Notes: a model not told the origin generated them from the sequence alone. 64,000 bases of DNA from Kitasatospora sp. NBC_00374 (GCF_041434935.1 NZ_CP107964.1:4526001-4590000), one strand, 5' to 3'; counted from the stretch's first letter, positions 16,187-25,690 are shown. Program-made: numbers and translations.

Positions 16187-17104
16187 ATGGCTGTCATCGC
16201 GATCGACAAGGTCTCCCGCTGGTTCGGCAACGTGGTCGCCGTCAACGACATCAGCATGCGGATCGGCCCCGGCGTCACCGGCCTGCTCGGGCCGAACGGC
16301 GCCGGGAAGTCCACCCTCATCCACATGATGAGCGGCTTCCTCGGCCCCTCCGCCGGCGAGGTCACCCTGGACGGCGCACCGATCTGGCGCAACCAGCAGG
16401 TCTACCGGCAGATCGGCCTGGTCCCCGAGCGCGAGTCGATGTACGACTACCTGACCGGCTGGGAGTTCGTCCTCGCCAACGCCGAACTGCACGGCCTGCC
16501 CGACCCCGGTGAGGCCGCCCGCCGCGCCCTCGCCCTGGTCGAGATGGAGTACGCCCAGGACCGCAGGACCGGCACCTACTCCAAGGGCATGAAGCAGCGC
16601 GTCAAGATGGCCTCCGCCCTGGTCCACGACCCGGCCGTGCTGCTGCTCGACGAACCCTTCAACGGCATGGACCCGCGCCAGCGGCTCCAGCTGATGGAGC
16701 TGCTGCGCCGGTTCGGCGCGGACGGCCGCACGGTGCTGTTCTCCTCGCACATCCTGGAGGAGGTCGAGCAGCTCGCCCGCCACATCGAGGTCGTGGTGGC
16801 CGGCCGCCACGCCGCCTCCGGCGACTTCCGCAAGATCCGCCGCCTGATGACGGACCGCCCGCACCGCTACCTGGTCCGCTCCAGCGACGACCGCAGGCTG
16901 GCCGCGGCCCTGATCGCCGACGGTTCCACCGCCGGCATCGAGCTCGACCAGCAGGAGAAGGCCCTGCGCATCCAGGCGGTCAACTTCCAGGGCTTCACCA
17001 CCCTGCTGCCCAGGGTCGCCCAGGAAGCCGGCATCCGGCTGTACACCGTCTCCCCGGCGGACGAGTCGCTGGAGAGCGTCTTCTCCTACCTCGTCTCGTC
17101 CTGA
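16187..17104 (+). CDS. ABC transporter ATP-binding protein (second pair)
   Basis: A 305-residue ATPase starting at ATG 16187 after GAGAGGT. It shows Walker A GPNGAGKST, Q-loop IGLVPERESMYDYLTG, signature YSKGMKQRVKMASALVH, Walker B VLLLDEPFNGMD and H-loop FSSHILEEVE. The C-terminal region ends ESLESVFSYLV. It is clearly paralogous to the ATPase at 14284 (YS[TK]GMKQRVK, LVHDP). It belongs with the permease that starts 85 bases downstream. Confidence 0.9.
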   Translation: MAVIAIDKVSRWFGNVVAVNDISMRIGPGVTGLLGPNGAGKSTLIHMMSGFLGPSAGEVTLDGAPIWRNQQVYRQIGLVPERESMYDYLTGWEFVLANAELHGLPDPGEAARRALALVEMEYAQDRRTGTYSKGMKQRVKMASALVHDPAVLLLDEPFNGMDPRQRLQLMELLRRFGADGRTVLFSSHILEEVEQLARHIEVVVAGRHAASGDFRKIRRLMTDRPHRYLVRSSDDRRLAAALIADGSTAGIELDQQEKALRIQAVNFQGFTTLLPRVAQEAGIRLYTVSPADESLESVFSYLVSS

Positions 17105-17189
17105 GCCCTCGGCTCGCCGTGAGCCGACCCCCCGGCCGTCTCCTGCTCGTGAGATCGCCAGAACGCCGCCAGAAGGGCTGGAACCCATC

Positions 17190-17906
17190 GTGAACCCGAC
17201 CGTCGCCAGGCTGACCGTGCGCGGCCTGCTCGGCCGCCGCCGCGGCGTCCTGCTGCTGGTGGTCCCCGCCGTGCTGCTGGTGATCTCCCTGTTCGCCCGC
17301 GGAGCCGACCAGGACAAGCACGACCTCACCGTCAGCATCCTCGGCCAGCTCTCGCTCGGCACCCTGGTGCCGATCCTCGGCCTGGTGATCGGGACGGGCG
17401 TGATCTCGACCGAGATCGACGACGGCTCGATCGTCTACCTGCTCTCCAAGCCGATTCCCCGGTGGCAGATCATCACCACCAAGCTGGCCGTGGCGATCGC
17501 CACGACCTGGGCCTTCGCCGCCGTCCCCACCCTGCTCGCCGGCCTGATCATCTACGGGCCCCAGGAGGGCATGGCGGTCGGCTACGCGGTCGGTGCGCTG
17601 GCCTCCGGCGCCGCCTACAGCGCGCTCTTCCTGCTGCTCGGCGTCGTCACCCGGCACGCCGTCGTGGCCGGCCTCGCCTACGCGCTGGTCTGGGAGAGCC
17701 TGATCGGCAACTACGTCGAGGGCGCCCGCACCCTGAGCGTCCAGCAGTGGGGCCTCGCGGTCGCTGAGTCGGTCGCCACGGACGGCGCGATCAGCTCCGA
17801 GGTCGCCCTCGGCACCGCCGTCCCGCTGCTGCTCGGCGTCGCCGTGGCCGCCACGGTGCTCGCATCGGTCAAGCTGGCCGGTCTGACCCTCGCCTCGGAG
17901 GAGTGA
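17190..17906 (+). CDS. ABC-2 type permease (second pair)
   Basis: A 238-residue membrane protein with about six helices, starting with GTG. It contains STEIDDGSIVYLLSKPIPRW, the ABC-2 signature before helix 3, equivalent to the HNTVPLYFSRPI segment in the first permease. The first extracytoplasmic loop is short. It ends the four-gene ABC operon and is convergent with the MFS gene 30 bases away. Confidence 0.86.
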   Translation: MNPTVARLTVRGLLGRRRGVLLLVVPAVLLVISLFARGADQDKHDLTVSILGQLSLGTLVPILGLVIGTGVISTEIDDGSIVYLLSKPIPRWQIITTKLAVAIATTWAFAAVPTLLAGLIIYGPQEGMAVGYAVGALASGAAYSALFLLLGVVTRHAVVAGLAYALVWESLIGNYVEGARTLSVQQWGLAVAESVATDGAISSEVALGTAVPLLLGVAVAATVLASVKLAGLTLASEE

Positions 17907-17936
17907 CCCGGGCGGGCCGGGGCACCGGCGCCGCCG

Positions 17937-19187
17937 TCACAGCGTGCGGTTGCGCCCGGCTCCCCAGCCCGCCACGGCCGCCGCCGCGGCCAGACCCAGC
18001 ATCAGCACCAGGGGGACGGTCCAACCGCCCGTCAGCTGGTGCAGCGCACCCGCACCGACCGGCCCGGACGCCGCCACCAGGTACCCGACGGCCTGGCTCA
18101 TCCCGCCCAGCCGGGCGGCGCCCGCCGGGGTGTTCGTGCGCAGCACGATGAACGCCAGCGCCAGGCCGAACGAACCGCCCTGCGCGACGCCGAGCACCGC
18201 GGCGGCGGCCCAGGCCCCGGAGACCGGCGCGAGCAGCAGCAACGCGATGCCGGCCGCGTTCATCGCGGCCATCGCCACGGCCAGCCCGCTCTGCCGGGTC
18301 ATCCGGCCGGCCAGCAGCGGCACCAGGAACGCACCGGCCACCTGGAGCAGGTTGCTGAACGCGAAGACCAGGCCGGCCTCACCGCGGTCCATGCCGTGGT
18401 CGGCCAGGATCGTCGGCAGCCACGCCACCAGGACGTAGACCAGCAGCGACGAGACACCCATGAAGCCGCTGATCTGCCAGGCCAGCGACGAGCGCCAGAT
18501 CCCCTCGATCGGCCGGCCGGCCGGTGCGGCCGGGCCGCCCGTGCCACCGGTCCGCGCGGCGCCGGCCGCCTGCCGGGACCTCAGCACCTGCGGCAGCCAC
18601 GCCAGGGCGGCCACCACCGCGAGCAGCGACCAGGCCCCGAGCGAGGCCTGCCAGCCGCCGCCGAGCGCCTTCTCCAGCGGCACCGAGGAGGCGGCCGCCA
18701 GGGTGGCGCCCACCAGCGTCGCCGTCGAGTACAGGCCGGTGGCGGCGGCGGCGCGGTCCGGGAACTCGCGCTTCACCAGGCCCGGCATCGAGACGTTCAG
18801 GACGGCGATCGCCACCCCGATCACCACGCACCCGAGGTACAGCGCGAGCGCCGAGGGCAGCACCCGCACCAGCACACCGGCGCCCAGCGTGAGCACCGCT
18901 CCCAGCACCACCCGCTCGGTGCCGAACCGCCTGGTCAGCCGAGGTGTCAGCGGTGCGCCCACACCCTGGAACAGCGCCGGCACGGTGGTGATCAGCCCGC
19001 TGGCCGTCGGGGACAGGTGGAAGGTCCGCTGGATCTCCCCCAGGACCGGGGCGACCGCCGCCAGGCAGGCCCGCATGTTCAGCGCGACCAGCACGATGCC
19101 GGCCAGGAACAGCGCGGGGTGCGCGAGCCTGGTGCGGGTACGGACCGTGGGAATGGCAACCGGCTGCTGGGCGCGGGTGACCGACAT
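17937..19187 (-). CDS. MFS transporter, CynX/NimT-like
   Basis: A 416-residue protein with 12 predicted helices. The segment LNMRACLAAVAPVLGEIQ in helix 1 and the SPTASGLITTVPALFQGVGAPL pattern are typical of the cyanate/2-nitroimidazole (CynX/NimT) branch of the major facilitator superfamily. ATG 19187 is preferred because the first helix begins about 25 residues later. A FadR-type regulator lies immediately upstream on the same strand, probably controlling it. The substrate is unknown. Confidence 0.85.
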   Translation of the reverse strand: MSVTRAQQPVAIPTVRTRTRLAHPALFLAGIVLVALNMRACLAAVAPVLGEIQRTFHLSPTASGLITTVPALFQGVGAPLTPRLTRRFGTERVVLGAVLTLGAGVLVRVLPSALALYLGCVVIGVAIAVLNVSMPGLVKREFPDRAAAATGLYSTATLVGATLAAASSVPLEKALGGGWQASLGAWSLLAVVAALAWLPQVLRSRQAAGAARTGGTGGPAAPAGRPIEGIWRSSLAWQISGFMGVSSLLVYVLVAWLPTILADHGMDRGEAGLVFAFSNLLQVAGAFLVPLLAGRMTRQSGLAVAMAAMNAAGIALLLLAPVSGAWAAAAVLGVAQGGSFGLALAFIVLRTNTPAGAARLGGMSQAVGYLVAASGPVGAGALHQLTGGWTVPLVLMLGLAAAAAVAGWGAGRNRTL

Positions 19188-19261
19188 GAGGTGGTGCTCT
19201 CTCTGGAACGGGGCGGGACTGCGGTGGGCGGCGGAAGGAGAGGGCCGGTGCGGCCCCCGCG

Positions 19262-19993
19262 TCACTTCCGGGCCGCGATGGCGGCGAGCAGCTGCTCCAC
19301 GGCGGCCGTCGGCTCCGCGAGCAGCTCGCGACAGGCGGTCTCGGCCCGGTCCGGGTCGCCGCTCTCGATCGCGTCGACCAGCGCCGCGTGGGTGGCGATG
19401 ACCACCTCGGGCATCTCGTGGTCGCCGAACGCCGTCCGCATGGACTCCCGCACCGAGGCGCCGAAGTACCGGTAGATCTCGCCGAGCGCCGGGTTGTGCG
19501 CGGCGTCGACCACGGCGGTGTGGAACTCCAGGTCGTGCTCGACCGTCGCCTCGCGGCCGGCCCGCTCGGGATGGGCGGCGAGCACCTCGGCCTCGCGGGC
19601 CAGCGCGGCCCGCATCCGGGCGATGTCCTCGGGGGTGTGCCGCACGGCGGCCAGCCTGGCCGCCTCGGCCTCCAGCGCGGCCCGGACCTCCAGCACGTCC
19701 CGCACGCCCGAGCGCTGCACACCGCGCAGCACGGCGGCCGGGTCGCTGGTGCTCCGTACGAAGGTGCCCTCGCCCTGCCGGGAGACCAGCATCCCGGCGT
19801 GCGCGAGCACCCGGATCGCCTCGCGGACGGTGTTGCGCCCGACCTGCAGGCGCTCGGCCAGCTCGTGTTCGCTGGGGATCTTCGAGCCGACCGGCCAGGT
19901 CCCCGTGGCGAGCTGCTCGCGGAGCTGCTCGATCGTGACGTCGACCAGGGAGCGTCGGCCGGCGGCCTGCAGTCCGTCGTTGGCACCGGTCAC
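19262..19993 (-). CDS. GntR-family regulator, FadR/FCD subgroup
   Basis: A 243-residue regulator. GTG 19993, with AGGAAGG about eight bases upstream, is preferred to an ATG at 20044, because the repeat operator would otherwise abut the coding start. The N-terminal winged HTH reads IPSEHELAERLQVGRNTVREAIRVL. The C-terminal FCD domain has metal-site residues typical of the group (EHDLEFHTAVVDAAHN and a later THAALVDAI). FCD regulators bind small carboxylates or sugar acids. It precedes the MFS gene by 74 bases on the same strand. Confidence 0.88.
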   Translation of the reverse strand: MTGANDGLQAAGRRSLVDVTIEQLREQLATGTWPVGSKIPSEHELAERLQVGRNTVREAIRVLAHAGMLVSRQGEGTFVRSTSDPAAVLRGVQRSGVRDVLEVRAALEAEAARLAAVRHTPEDIARMRAALAREAEVLAAHPERAGREATVEHDLEFHTAVVDAAHNPALGEIYRYFGASVRESMRTAFGDHEMPEVVIATHAALVDAIESGDPDRAETACRELLAEPTAAVEQLLAAIAARK

Positions 19994-20040
19994 CGGGGGT
20001 TCCTTCCTGGGTGCACGGGGGCGGGAGGGTCGATCGGAAG

Positions 20041-20075
20041 TCATCCTACAACTGCTTGTCCGGTCATCCTACAAG
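20041..20075 (-). promoter_or_regulatory. Repeat operator upstream of the GntR gene
   Basis: TCATCCTACAA occurs at 20041-20051 and again at 20064-20074, a direct repeat with a 23-base period. The second copy also closes the inverted repeat CTTGT (20055-20059) and ACAAG (20071-20075). The block lies 48-82 bases before the preferred GTG. It is a good candidate for autoregulation by the GntR protein. Confidence 0.5.
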
Positions 20076-20135
20076 TGGGGTGGGGTGGTGTCACGGCGGC
20101 TCGGGCGATCGGGTGACGGCGCGCGGTGGCGGCAC

Positions 20136-20195
20136 GGTGGAGGCCCAGGTGGCGGTCCGGGTGGAGGGCCGGGTGGAGGCCCGGGTGGCGGCGTC
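20136..20195. repeat. Degenerate 12-base tandem repeat, five units
   Basis: Five consecutive units of the form GGTGG(A/C)GG(C/T/G)CC(A/G) run from 20136 to 20195. They sit in the gene-free stretch 19994-20467, where I see no convincing gene, and are probably slippage-derived. Confidence 0.7.
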
Positions 20196-20467
20196 AACCG
20201 GTGACCGTGGATCGCCCGTCCGGGTCCGGTCCGGGTGCCCCCTTGACGTTCGCGCGCCGGAACGCGTGGCCCGGTGGCGCGGTCCGCGCCCACCGCGACG
20301 GGAACCCGGGACGGGGGCAGGCGGCCCGCTCGGGCGGGCGTGCGGCCCGAACGTAGAGTCCTCCCCGGTCCGTAGCGTCGGCGCGGCCGGGAACCGCCCC
20401 GGTGCGGGCTGCGTTTCTCCGATCGCCTGTGTCCACCGCTTTTCGTTCTCTCCTGGAGTCCGCCCTC

Positions 20468-21373
20468 ATGGTGTTCAAGAAGCTGCTCGGTGCGCTCGGG
20501 GTCGGCGGCCCCACCGTCGACACCGTCCTGTCCACGCCGGTCGTCCAGCCCGGCGGGCTGATCCAGGGCCAGGTGAACCTGGTCGGCGGCACCCAGGACG
20601 CGGAGATCACCGGGATCACGCTGACCCTGGTCGCCCGGGTCGAGATCGAGCACGAGGAGGGGGAGAGCACGGGCCTGTCCCCGTTCGCCCGCTTCGCGGT
20701 CAGCGCGCCGTTCCGGCTGGCGGTGGGCGAGCAGCGCTCCGTCCCGTTCAGCGTCACGGCGCCGCACGAGACCCCGATCACCGGCTTCGCCGGCTGGCAG
20801 CTGCCGGGCATGGCGGTCGGGGTGCGGACCGAGGTCGAGATCAGCGGCGCCCGGGACAAGGGCGACGCCGACCCGCTCGGGGTGGCCCCGCTGCCGGTGC
20901 AGCAGCGCGTCCTGGACGCGTTCACCGCGCTCGGGTTCCGGCTGCGCAGCGCGGACCTGGAGGCCGGGCACATCCGGGGCAGCGCGCAGCGGCTGCCGTT
21001 CTACCAGGAGATCGAGTTCGCGGCGGCGCCGCAGTACGCGCACCTGTGCCACGCGGTCGAGCTGACCTTCGTCGCCTCCGAGTCCGGGACGGAGGTGGTG
21101 CTGGAGTTCGACAAGCGCGCGGGGGACGTGATCCACCAGCACCGCCTGGAGCACACCGCGGCGGAGCAGGACCTGACCTCCGTGGTGGACGGCTGGCTCC
21201 AGCAGGTGGCCTCCGGCTACGGGCACGGCGGCCACGGACACGGCGGTCATGGCGGTCATGGTGGTCACGGCGGCTTCGGTGCGGCGGCGGCCGGCGCGGC
21301 CGCGGGGCTGGTCGGAGGCCTGGTGCTGGGCGAGGTCGCGGACGAGGTCTTCGAGGACTTCTTCGAGGGCTGA
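20468..21373 (+). CDS. Spo0M-family arrestin-like sporulation protein
   Basis: A 301-residue cytoplasmic protein starting at ATG 20468, with GGAG nine bases upstream. It opens MVFKKLLGALGVGGPTVDTV and continues in the arrestin-like beta sandwich of the SpoOM family, with YHLEFHW-like strands replaced here by ARVEIEHEEGES and PHETPITGF. A His/Gly-rich stretch (GYGHGGHGHGGHGGHGGHG, about 252-270) and an Ala/Gly-rich tail follow, possibly metal-binding. In Bacillus Spo0M affects sporulation and cytokinesis. Its streptomycete role is inferred only by family. Confidence 0.85.
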   Translation: MVFKKLLGALGVGGPTVDTVLSTPVVQPGGLIQGQVNLVGGTQDAEITGITLTLVARVEIEHEEGESTGLSPFARFAVSAPFRLAVGEQRSVPFSVTAPHETPITGFAGWQLPGMAVGVRTEVEISGARDKGDADPLGVAPLPVQQRVLDAFTALGFRLRSADLEAGHIRGSAQRLPFYQEIEFAAAPQYAHLCHAVELTFVASESGTEVVLEFDKRAGDVIHQHRLEHTAAEQDLTSVVDGWLQQVASGYGHGGHGHGGHGGHGGHGGFGAAAAGAAAGLVGGLVLGEVADEVFEDFFEG

Positions 21374-21449
21374 CGGCCCTTGGGGCCGCGCCGGGATGTG
21401 GCCGAACGGGTCATCGGTGGCCCGGCTCGTGACTCCTGAATGATGCCTT

Positions 21450-21455
21450 TATATG
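21450..21455 (+). promoter_or_regulatory. Possible -10 (TATATG) of the LCP gene
   Basis: An AT-rich CCTTTATATGCTC stands out in the 21374-21537 gap, about 85 bases before the LCP start codon. No clear -35 is seen. Confidence 0.3.
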
Positions 21456-21537
21456 CTCCGCAGAGCTCTACGCGTCGGTACTGCACTCGGTGCGTTGCTG
21501 AGGCTTCGTGTTGCTGCCGTCGGTGAAGGGTGTACGC

Positions 21538-23379
21538 ATGGCAGGCCAGAGGGCGGGGGCGTCCGGCCAGGACGCCGACTGGTGGCGCGACGACGCCTCG
21601 GACCAGGGCGGCGGTTACCGCGACGACGCGCCGCACCGCGATGACGCCCGGCCCGCCGGCGGTCCGTCGGTGGTCGGACAGCGGCGGCGCAGACCTGAGC
21701 AGGCAGCGGCCGAACAGCCCCGGCCGGGCGGCCGGGCCGAGGCCCGCCGGGCCCAGCAGGGCCGCGGTGGCCGCGGCGGCGCCGGGAACGGTCCGGGTGG
21801 CAGCGGTGCGGGTGCCAACGGGACCGGTGGCAACGGGACCGGCGGTCCGGCCGCCGGTGGCCGGGCCGCCGCCCGCGGGCGGAAGAAGAAGCCGCGCAGC
21901 AAGAAGAAGATCGTCATCTGGACGGCGGTCGGCGCCATCGCGCTGGTGACGGCGGCCGGCGGCGCGGTCTACCTCAAGCTCAACGGCAACATCCAGTTCT
22001 TCGGCGACGACGCGCTCAGCTCGGACCGCCCGGCCGCGGCCGCGCCGGACGCCCAGGGCCGGGTGCCGATCAACGTCCTGCTGATCGGCTCGGACTCCCG
22101 CGACGGTGCCAACCGCGACCTCGGCGGCGGTGAGGACGGCGGCGCCCGCTCGGACACCACGATGCTGCTGCACGTCTACGCCGACCACAAGCACGCCGTC
22201 GGGGTCTCGTTCCCCCGCGACGCGCTGGTCGACATCCCGTCGTGCAAGCTGCCCAACGGCAAGTGGACCAAGCAGCAGTCCGGCGTGATGTTCAACAGCG
22301 CCTTCTCGGTCGGCAACACCGACCAGGGCAACCCGGCCTGCACCCAGAACACCGTCGAGAAGCTGACCGGGATCCGGGTCGACCACACCATCGTGGTCAA
22401 CTTCAACGGCTTCGCGTCGATGACCAGCGCCGTCGGCGGCGTCGATGTCTGCCTGCCGAACGCGATCTACGAGGGCGACCTCAACCCCAACCTCGGGCAC
22501 AAGGGCAAGCAGCTCTACCCCAAGGGCGTGCAGAAGGTCGAGGGCCAGGCCGCACTGGACTACGTCCGGCTGCGACACGGCATCGGCGACGGCTCGGACA
22601 TCGGCCGGATGAAGCGTCAGCAGGCCTTCATGTCCTCGCTGATCAAGCAGGTCAAGGGTGCCGGCATGAACCCGGGCACCCTCCTCCCGCTCGCCGACGC
22701 GGCCACCAAGTCGCTGCTGGTGGACGAGGGGCTGAACACCGCGGCCAAGCTGCTGTCCTTCGCGATGACGATGAAGGACATAGACCTGCACAACATCAAG
22801 TTCCTCACCACTCCCTGGAAGTTCGACAAGGAACGGGTCGCGCTGGTCTACCCGGACGTCACCCAGCTCTGGACGGCGCTCAAGGCCGACCGCACCCTCG
22901 ACGGCCAGGACGCCAGCGGCGGCACCCCCGCCCCGGCCGAGAGTGCGTCGCCCGCCCCGAGCGCCGAACCGGCCACGGCCGCGCCGGCCATCGTCAAGGG
23001 CGCCGGCATCAAGGTCGGCGTCTTCAACGGCACCACCACGTCCGGCCTCACCACCAAGGCGGCGACCACCCTCAAGGCGTCGAAGTTCACCGTCACCGCG
23101 ACGGCCAACGCCGCCCAGCAGAACCACGCGACCACCGTGGTCCAGTACGGCCCGGGGGAGAAGGCCAACGCCCAGACGGTGGCCTCGCTGTTCCCCGGCG
23201 CCACCCTGGAGGCGGGCAGCAAGGCGGGTATCAGTCTGGTGCTCGGCCAGGACTTCGCCGCCGCCAACGGCGGTTCCGCCGCCGCTGGTTCGGCGGCGCC
23301 CGGCCCGCTGCCCAGCTCGGTCGCGCAGGAGGCCCGGTCGGCCGACGACGATCCCTGCTCGAACGTCTCCTTCGGCTGA
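21538..23379 (+). CDS. LytR-CpsA-Psr (LCP) family cell-wall ligase with LytR_C domain
   Basis: A 613-residue type II membrane protein. A long Gly/Arg/Asp-rich cytosolic tail (1-118) with basic GRKKKPRSKKK precedes one helix (about 123-144). The LCP catalytic domain (about 175-440) shows VLLIGSDSRDG, the Arg-rich FPRDALVDIP and YVRLRHGIGDGSDIGRMKRQQ, the residues that bind polyprenyl-pyrophosphate. An Ala/Pro/Ser linker leads to a LytR_C domain (GIKVGVFNGTTTSGL...). LCP proteins attach teichoic acid or polysaccharide to peptidoglycan. A strong hairpin closes the gene. Confidence 0.92.
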   Translation: MAGQRAGASGQDADWWRDDASDQGGGYRDDAPHRDDARPAGGPSVVGQRRRRPEQAAAEQPRPGGRAEARRAQQGRGGRGGAGNGPGGSGAGANGTGGNGTGGPAAGGRAAARGRKKKPRSKKKIVIWTAVGAIALVTAAGGAVYLKLNGNIQFFGDDALSSDRPAAAAPDAQGRVPINVLLIGSDSRDGANRDLGGGEDGGARSDTTMLLHVYADHKHAVGVSFPRDALVDIPSCKLPNGKWTKQQSGVMFNSAFSVGNTDQGNPACTQNTVEKLTGIRVDHTIVVNFNGFASMTSAVGGVDVCLPNAIYEGDLNPNLGHKGKQLYPKGVQKVEGQAALDYVRLRHGIGDGSDIGRMKRQQAFMSSLIKQVKGAGMNPGTLLPLADAATKSLLVDEGLNTAAKLLSFAMTMKDIDLHNIKFLTTPWKFDKERVALVYPDVTQLWTALKADRTLDGQDASGGTPAPAESASPAPSAEPATAAPAIVKGAGIKVGVFNGTTTSGLTTKAATTLKASKFTVTATANAAQQNHATTVVQYGPGEKANAQTVASLFPGATLEAGSKAGISLVLGQDFAAANGGSAAAGSAAPGPLPSSVAQEARSADDDPCSNVSFG

Positions 23380-23416
23380 CGCCGGCCGCCCGGCCGTCGG
23401 ACCGTCGCGAACAGCA

Positions 23417-23450
23417 CCGGGCGCCGCACTCCACGGAGTGCGGCGCCCGG
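23417..23450. terminator. Bidirectional hairpin between the LCP and HAD genes
   Basis: Perfect 16-base arms (23417-23432 and 23435-23450) lie between convergent genes and can serve both. Confidence 0.78.
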
Positions 23451-23489
23451 GGTTCTCGCCCTGGTCCGGGATCCGGCCCGGAGGCGGCG

Positions 23490-24356
23490 TCAGCCGAGGC
23501 CGAAGACCCGCTCCAGCACGACGGCCACGCCGTCCTCGTCGTTGCTCACGGTGATCTCGTCCGCCACGGCGCGCAGGTTCTCGTGTGCGTTGGCCATGGC
23601 GACGCCGTACCCGGCCCAGTTGAGCATCGGGATGTCGTTGGGCATGTCACCGAAGGCGATGGTCTGCGCGGCCCGCGCGCCGAGCCGGCGTGCGGCGATG
23701 GCCAGGCCGGTGGCCTTGGTCAGCCCGAGCGGCAGTATCTCGACGATCCCCGGGCCGGCCAGGGTGACCCCGACCAGGGCGCCGGCGACCCGGTGGGCGG
23801 TCTCGGCGAGGGCGTCGTCGTCGAGCTCCGGGTGCTGGATGTAGAGCTTGCTGATCGGGGCGTCGAACAGCCGGTCCGCGGCCACCTGGGTCACCGGCAG
23901 GTCCGAACCGATCTTCAGCCGGTAGCCGGGGCCCGCCAGCACCTCGCCGTCCAGGCCGTCCTGGTTGGCGGCCACCACGAGCGGGCCGATCTCGGCCTCG
24001 ATCTTGGCGAGCGCCACGGCGGCCAGCTGTCGGTCCAGGGTCAGCGAGGTCAGCAGCTTGTGCGCGCCCGCGTCGTACACCTGGGCGCCCTGCCCGCAGA
24101 CGGCGAGGCCGGTGTAGCCGATCTCGTCGAAGACCGGGCGGGCCCAGCCCGCCGAGCGGCCGGTGACGATGATGTGCCGGGCACCCGCTGCCGTGACGGC
24201 GGCCAGCGCGGCGAGGTTGCGCGCGGACACCGTCTCAGCGGTGTTCAGCAGGGTGCCGTCCAGGTCGGTGGCGACCAGCCGGTACGGCAGGTCGCCACCG
24301 AGGATGTCCGCAGGGGTGTCGGAAGAGGAGTCGGGGCGGTGGCCGGGCGTGCTCAT
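23490..24356 (-). CDS. Cof-type HAD-family phosphatase (second copy)
   Basis: A 288-residue HAD hydrolase, ATG 24356. It has motif I ATDLDGTLLNT, motif II VTGRSAGWARPVFDEIG, a lysine-bearing GLTKATGLAIAA and motif IV FGDMPNDIPMLNWAG, with the same ending (NDEDGVAVVLERV) as the copy at 5489-6319, so the two are paralogues. It lies 59 bases downstream of serS on the same strand and may be co-transcribed, a linkage often seen in streptomycetes. Confidence 0.9.
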   Translation of the reverse strand: MSTPGHRPDSSSDTPADILGGDLPYRLVATDLDGTLLNTAETVSARNLAALAAVTAAGARHIIVTGRSAGWARPVFDEIGYTGLAVCGQGAQVYDAGAHKLLTSLTLDRQLAAVALAKIEAEIGPLVVAANQDGLDGEVLAGPGYRLKIGSDLPVTQVAADRLFDAPISKLYIQHPELDDDALAETAHRVAGALVGVTLAGPGIVEILPLGLTKATGLAIAARRLGARAAQTIAFGDMPNDIPMLNWAGYGVAMANAHENLRAVADEITVSNDEDGVAVVLERVFGLG

Positions 24357-24415
24357 CTTCCGTACATCTCCATGGAGTTGCGGTGTCGCGGCGGCGGTGC
24401 GCCGCCGCGGTGCGG

Positions 24416-25690
24416 TTACTTGGCCGGCTCGATGACGGCGCGTCCGCCGAGGAACGGCCGCAGTGCCTGGGGCACCACCACCGAGCCGTCGGCCTGCTGG
24501 TGGTTCTCCAGCAGCGCGACGATCACCCGGGGGACGGCGACCAGGGTGCCGTTCAGGGTGGCGAGCGGGCGGACCTTGCCGTCCTCGCGCATCCGGATCG
24601 ACAGCCTGCGGGCCTGGTACTCGGTGGTGTTGGAGGTCGAGGTGACCTCGCGGTACTTGCCCTGGGTCGGGATCCAGGCCTCGATGTCGAACTTCCGGGC
24701 GGCCGAGGCGCCGAGGTCGCCGGAGGCGACGTCGATCACCCGGAACGGCAGCTCCAGCGCGTTGAGGAAGTCCTTCTCCCACTGGAGCAGACGGCGGTGC
24801 TCCGCCTCGGCGTCCTCGGGCGTGGTGAAGACGAACATCTCCACCTTCTCGAACTGGTGCACCCGGATGATGCCGCGGGTGTCCTTGCCGTACGTCCCGG
24901 CCTCGCGGCGGAAGCAGGAGGAGAAGCCCGCGTAGCGCAGCGGCAGCTTGTCCGCGTCCAGGATCTCGTCCATGTGGTACGCCGCGAGCGGGACCTCGCT
25001 GGTGCCGACCAGGTACCGGTCGTCCTCGGCGAGGTGGTAGACGTTCTCGGCGGCCTGGCCGAGGAAGCCGGTGCCGTCCATGGCCGCCGGGCGGACCAGG
25101 GCCGGGGTGATCATCGGAGTGAAGCCGGCCGCGTCGGCCTGCGCCATCGCCATGTTGACCAGGGCGAGCTCCAGCAGCGCGCCGATGCCGGTCAGGTAGT
25201 AGGAGCGGGCGCCGGCGACCTTGGCGCCGCGCTCGGTGTCGATCGCACGCAGGAGCTGGCCCAGCTCGACGTGGTCCTTGGGCTCGAAGCCCTCGGCCGC
25301 GAAGTCGCGCGGGGTGCCGATCTCCTCCAGGGTGACGAAGTCCTCCTCGCCGCCCACCGGCGCGGCCGGGTCGATCAGGTTGGCGAGCGAGCGGAGCAGG
25401 CGCTCGGCCTCCTCCTTGGCCTCGGACTGCTCGGCGTCGGCGGCCTTCACCTCGTCGGCCAGCACCTTGGTGCGCTGGAGCAGGGCGGCCTTCTCGTCGC
25501 CCTGGGCCTTGGGGATCTGCTTGCCGAGCGTCTTCTGCTCGTTGCGGAGCTCGTCGAAGCGACTGCCCGAGGACCGGCGCCGTTCGTCGGCGGAGAGGAG
25601 GGCGTCGACGAGCTCGACGTCCTCGCCACGGGCGCGCTGCGAGGCGCGCACTCGGTCTGGGTCCTCACGGAGCAGGCGAAGGTCAATCAC
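24416..25690 (-). CDS. serS: Seryl-tRNA synthetase
   Basis: A 424-residue class II synthetase, GTG start and a rare TAA stop. The N-terminal MIDLRLLREDPDRVRASQRAR leads into the tRNA-binding coiled coil (about 25-100). Motif 2 is FSSCFRREAGTYGKDTRGI and motif 3 lies in LNGTLVAVPRVIVALLENHQ. It charges tRNA-Ser. The length and motifs are complete. No T-box or other riboswitch could be seen upstream. Confidence 0.97.
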   Translation of the reverse strand: MIDLRLLREDPDRVRASQRARGEDVELVDALLSADERRRSSGSRFDELRNEQKTLGKQIPKAQGDEKAALLQRTKVLADEVKAADAEQSEAKEEAERLLRSLANLIDPAAPVGGEEDFVTLEEIGTPRDFAAEGFEPKDHVELGQLLRAIDTERGAKVAGARSYYLTGIGALLELALVNMAMAQADAAGFTPMITPALVRPAAMDGTGFLGQAAENVYHLAEDDRYLVGTSEVPLAAYHMDEILDADKLPLRYAGFSSCFRREAGTYGKDTRGIIRVHQFEKVEMFVFTTPEDAEAEHRRLLQWEKDFLNALELPFRVIDVASGDLGASAARKFDIEAWIPTQGKYREVTSTSNTTEYQARRLSIRMREDGKVRPLATLNGTLVAVPRVIVALLENHQQADGSVVVPQALRPFLGGRAVIEPAK

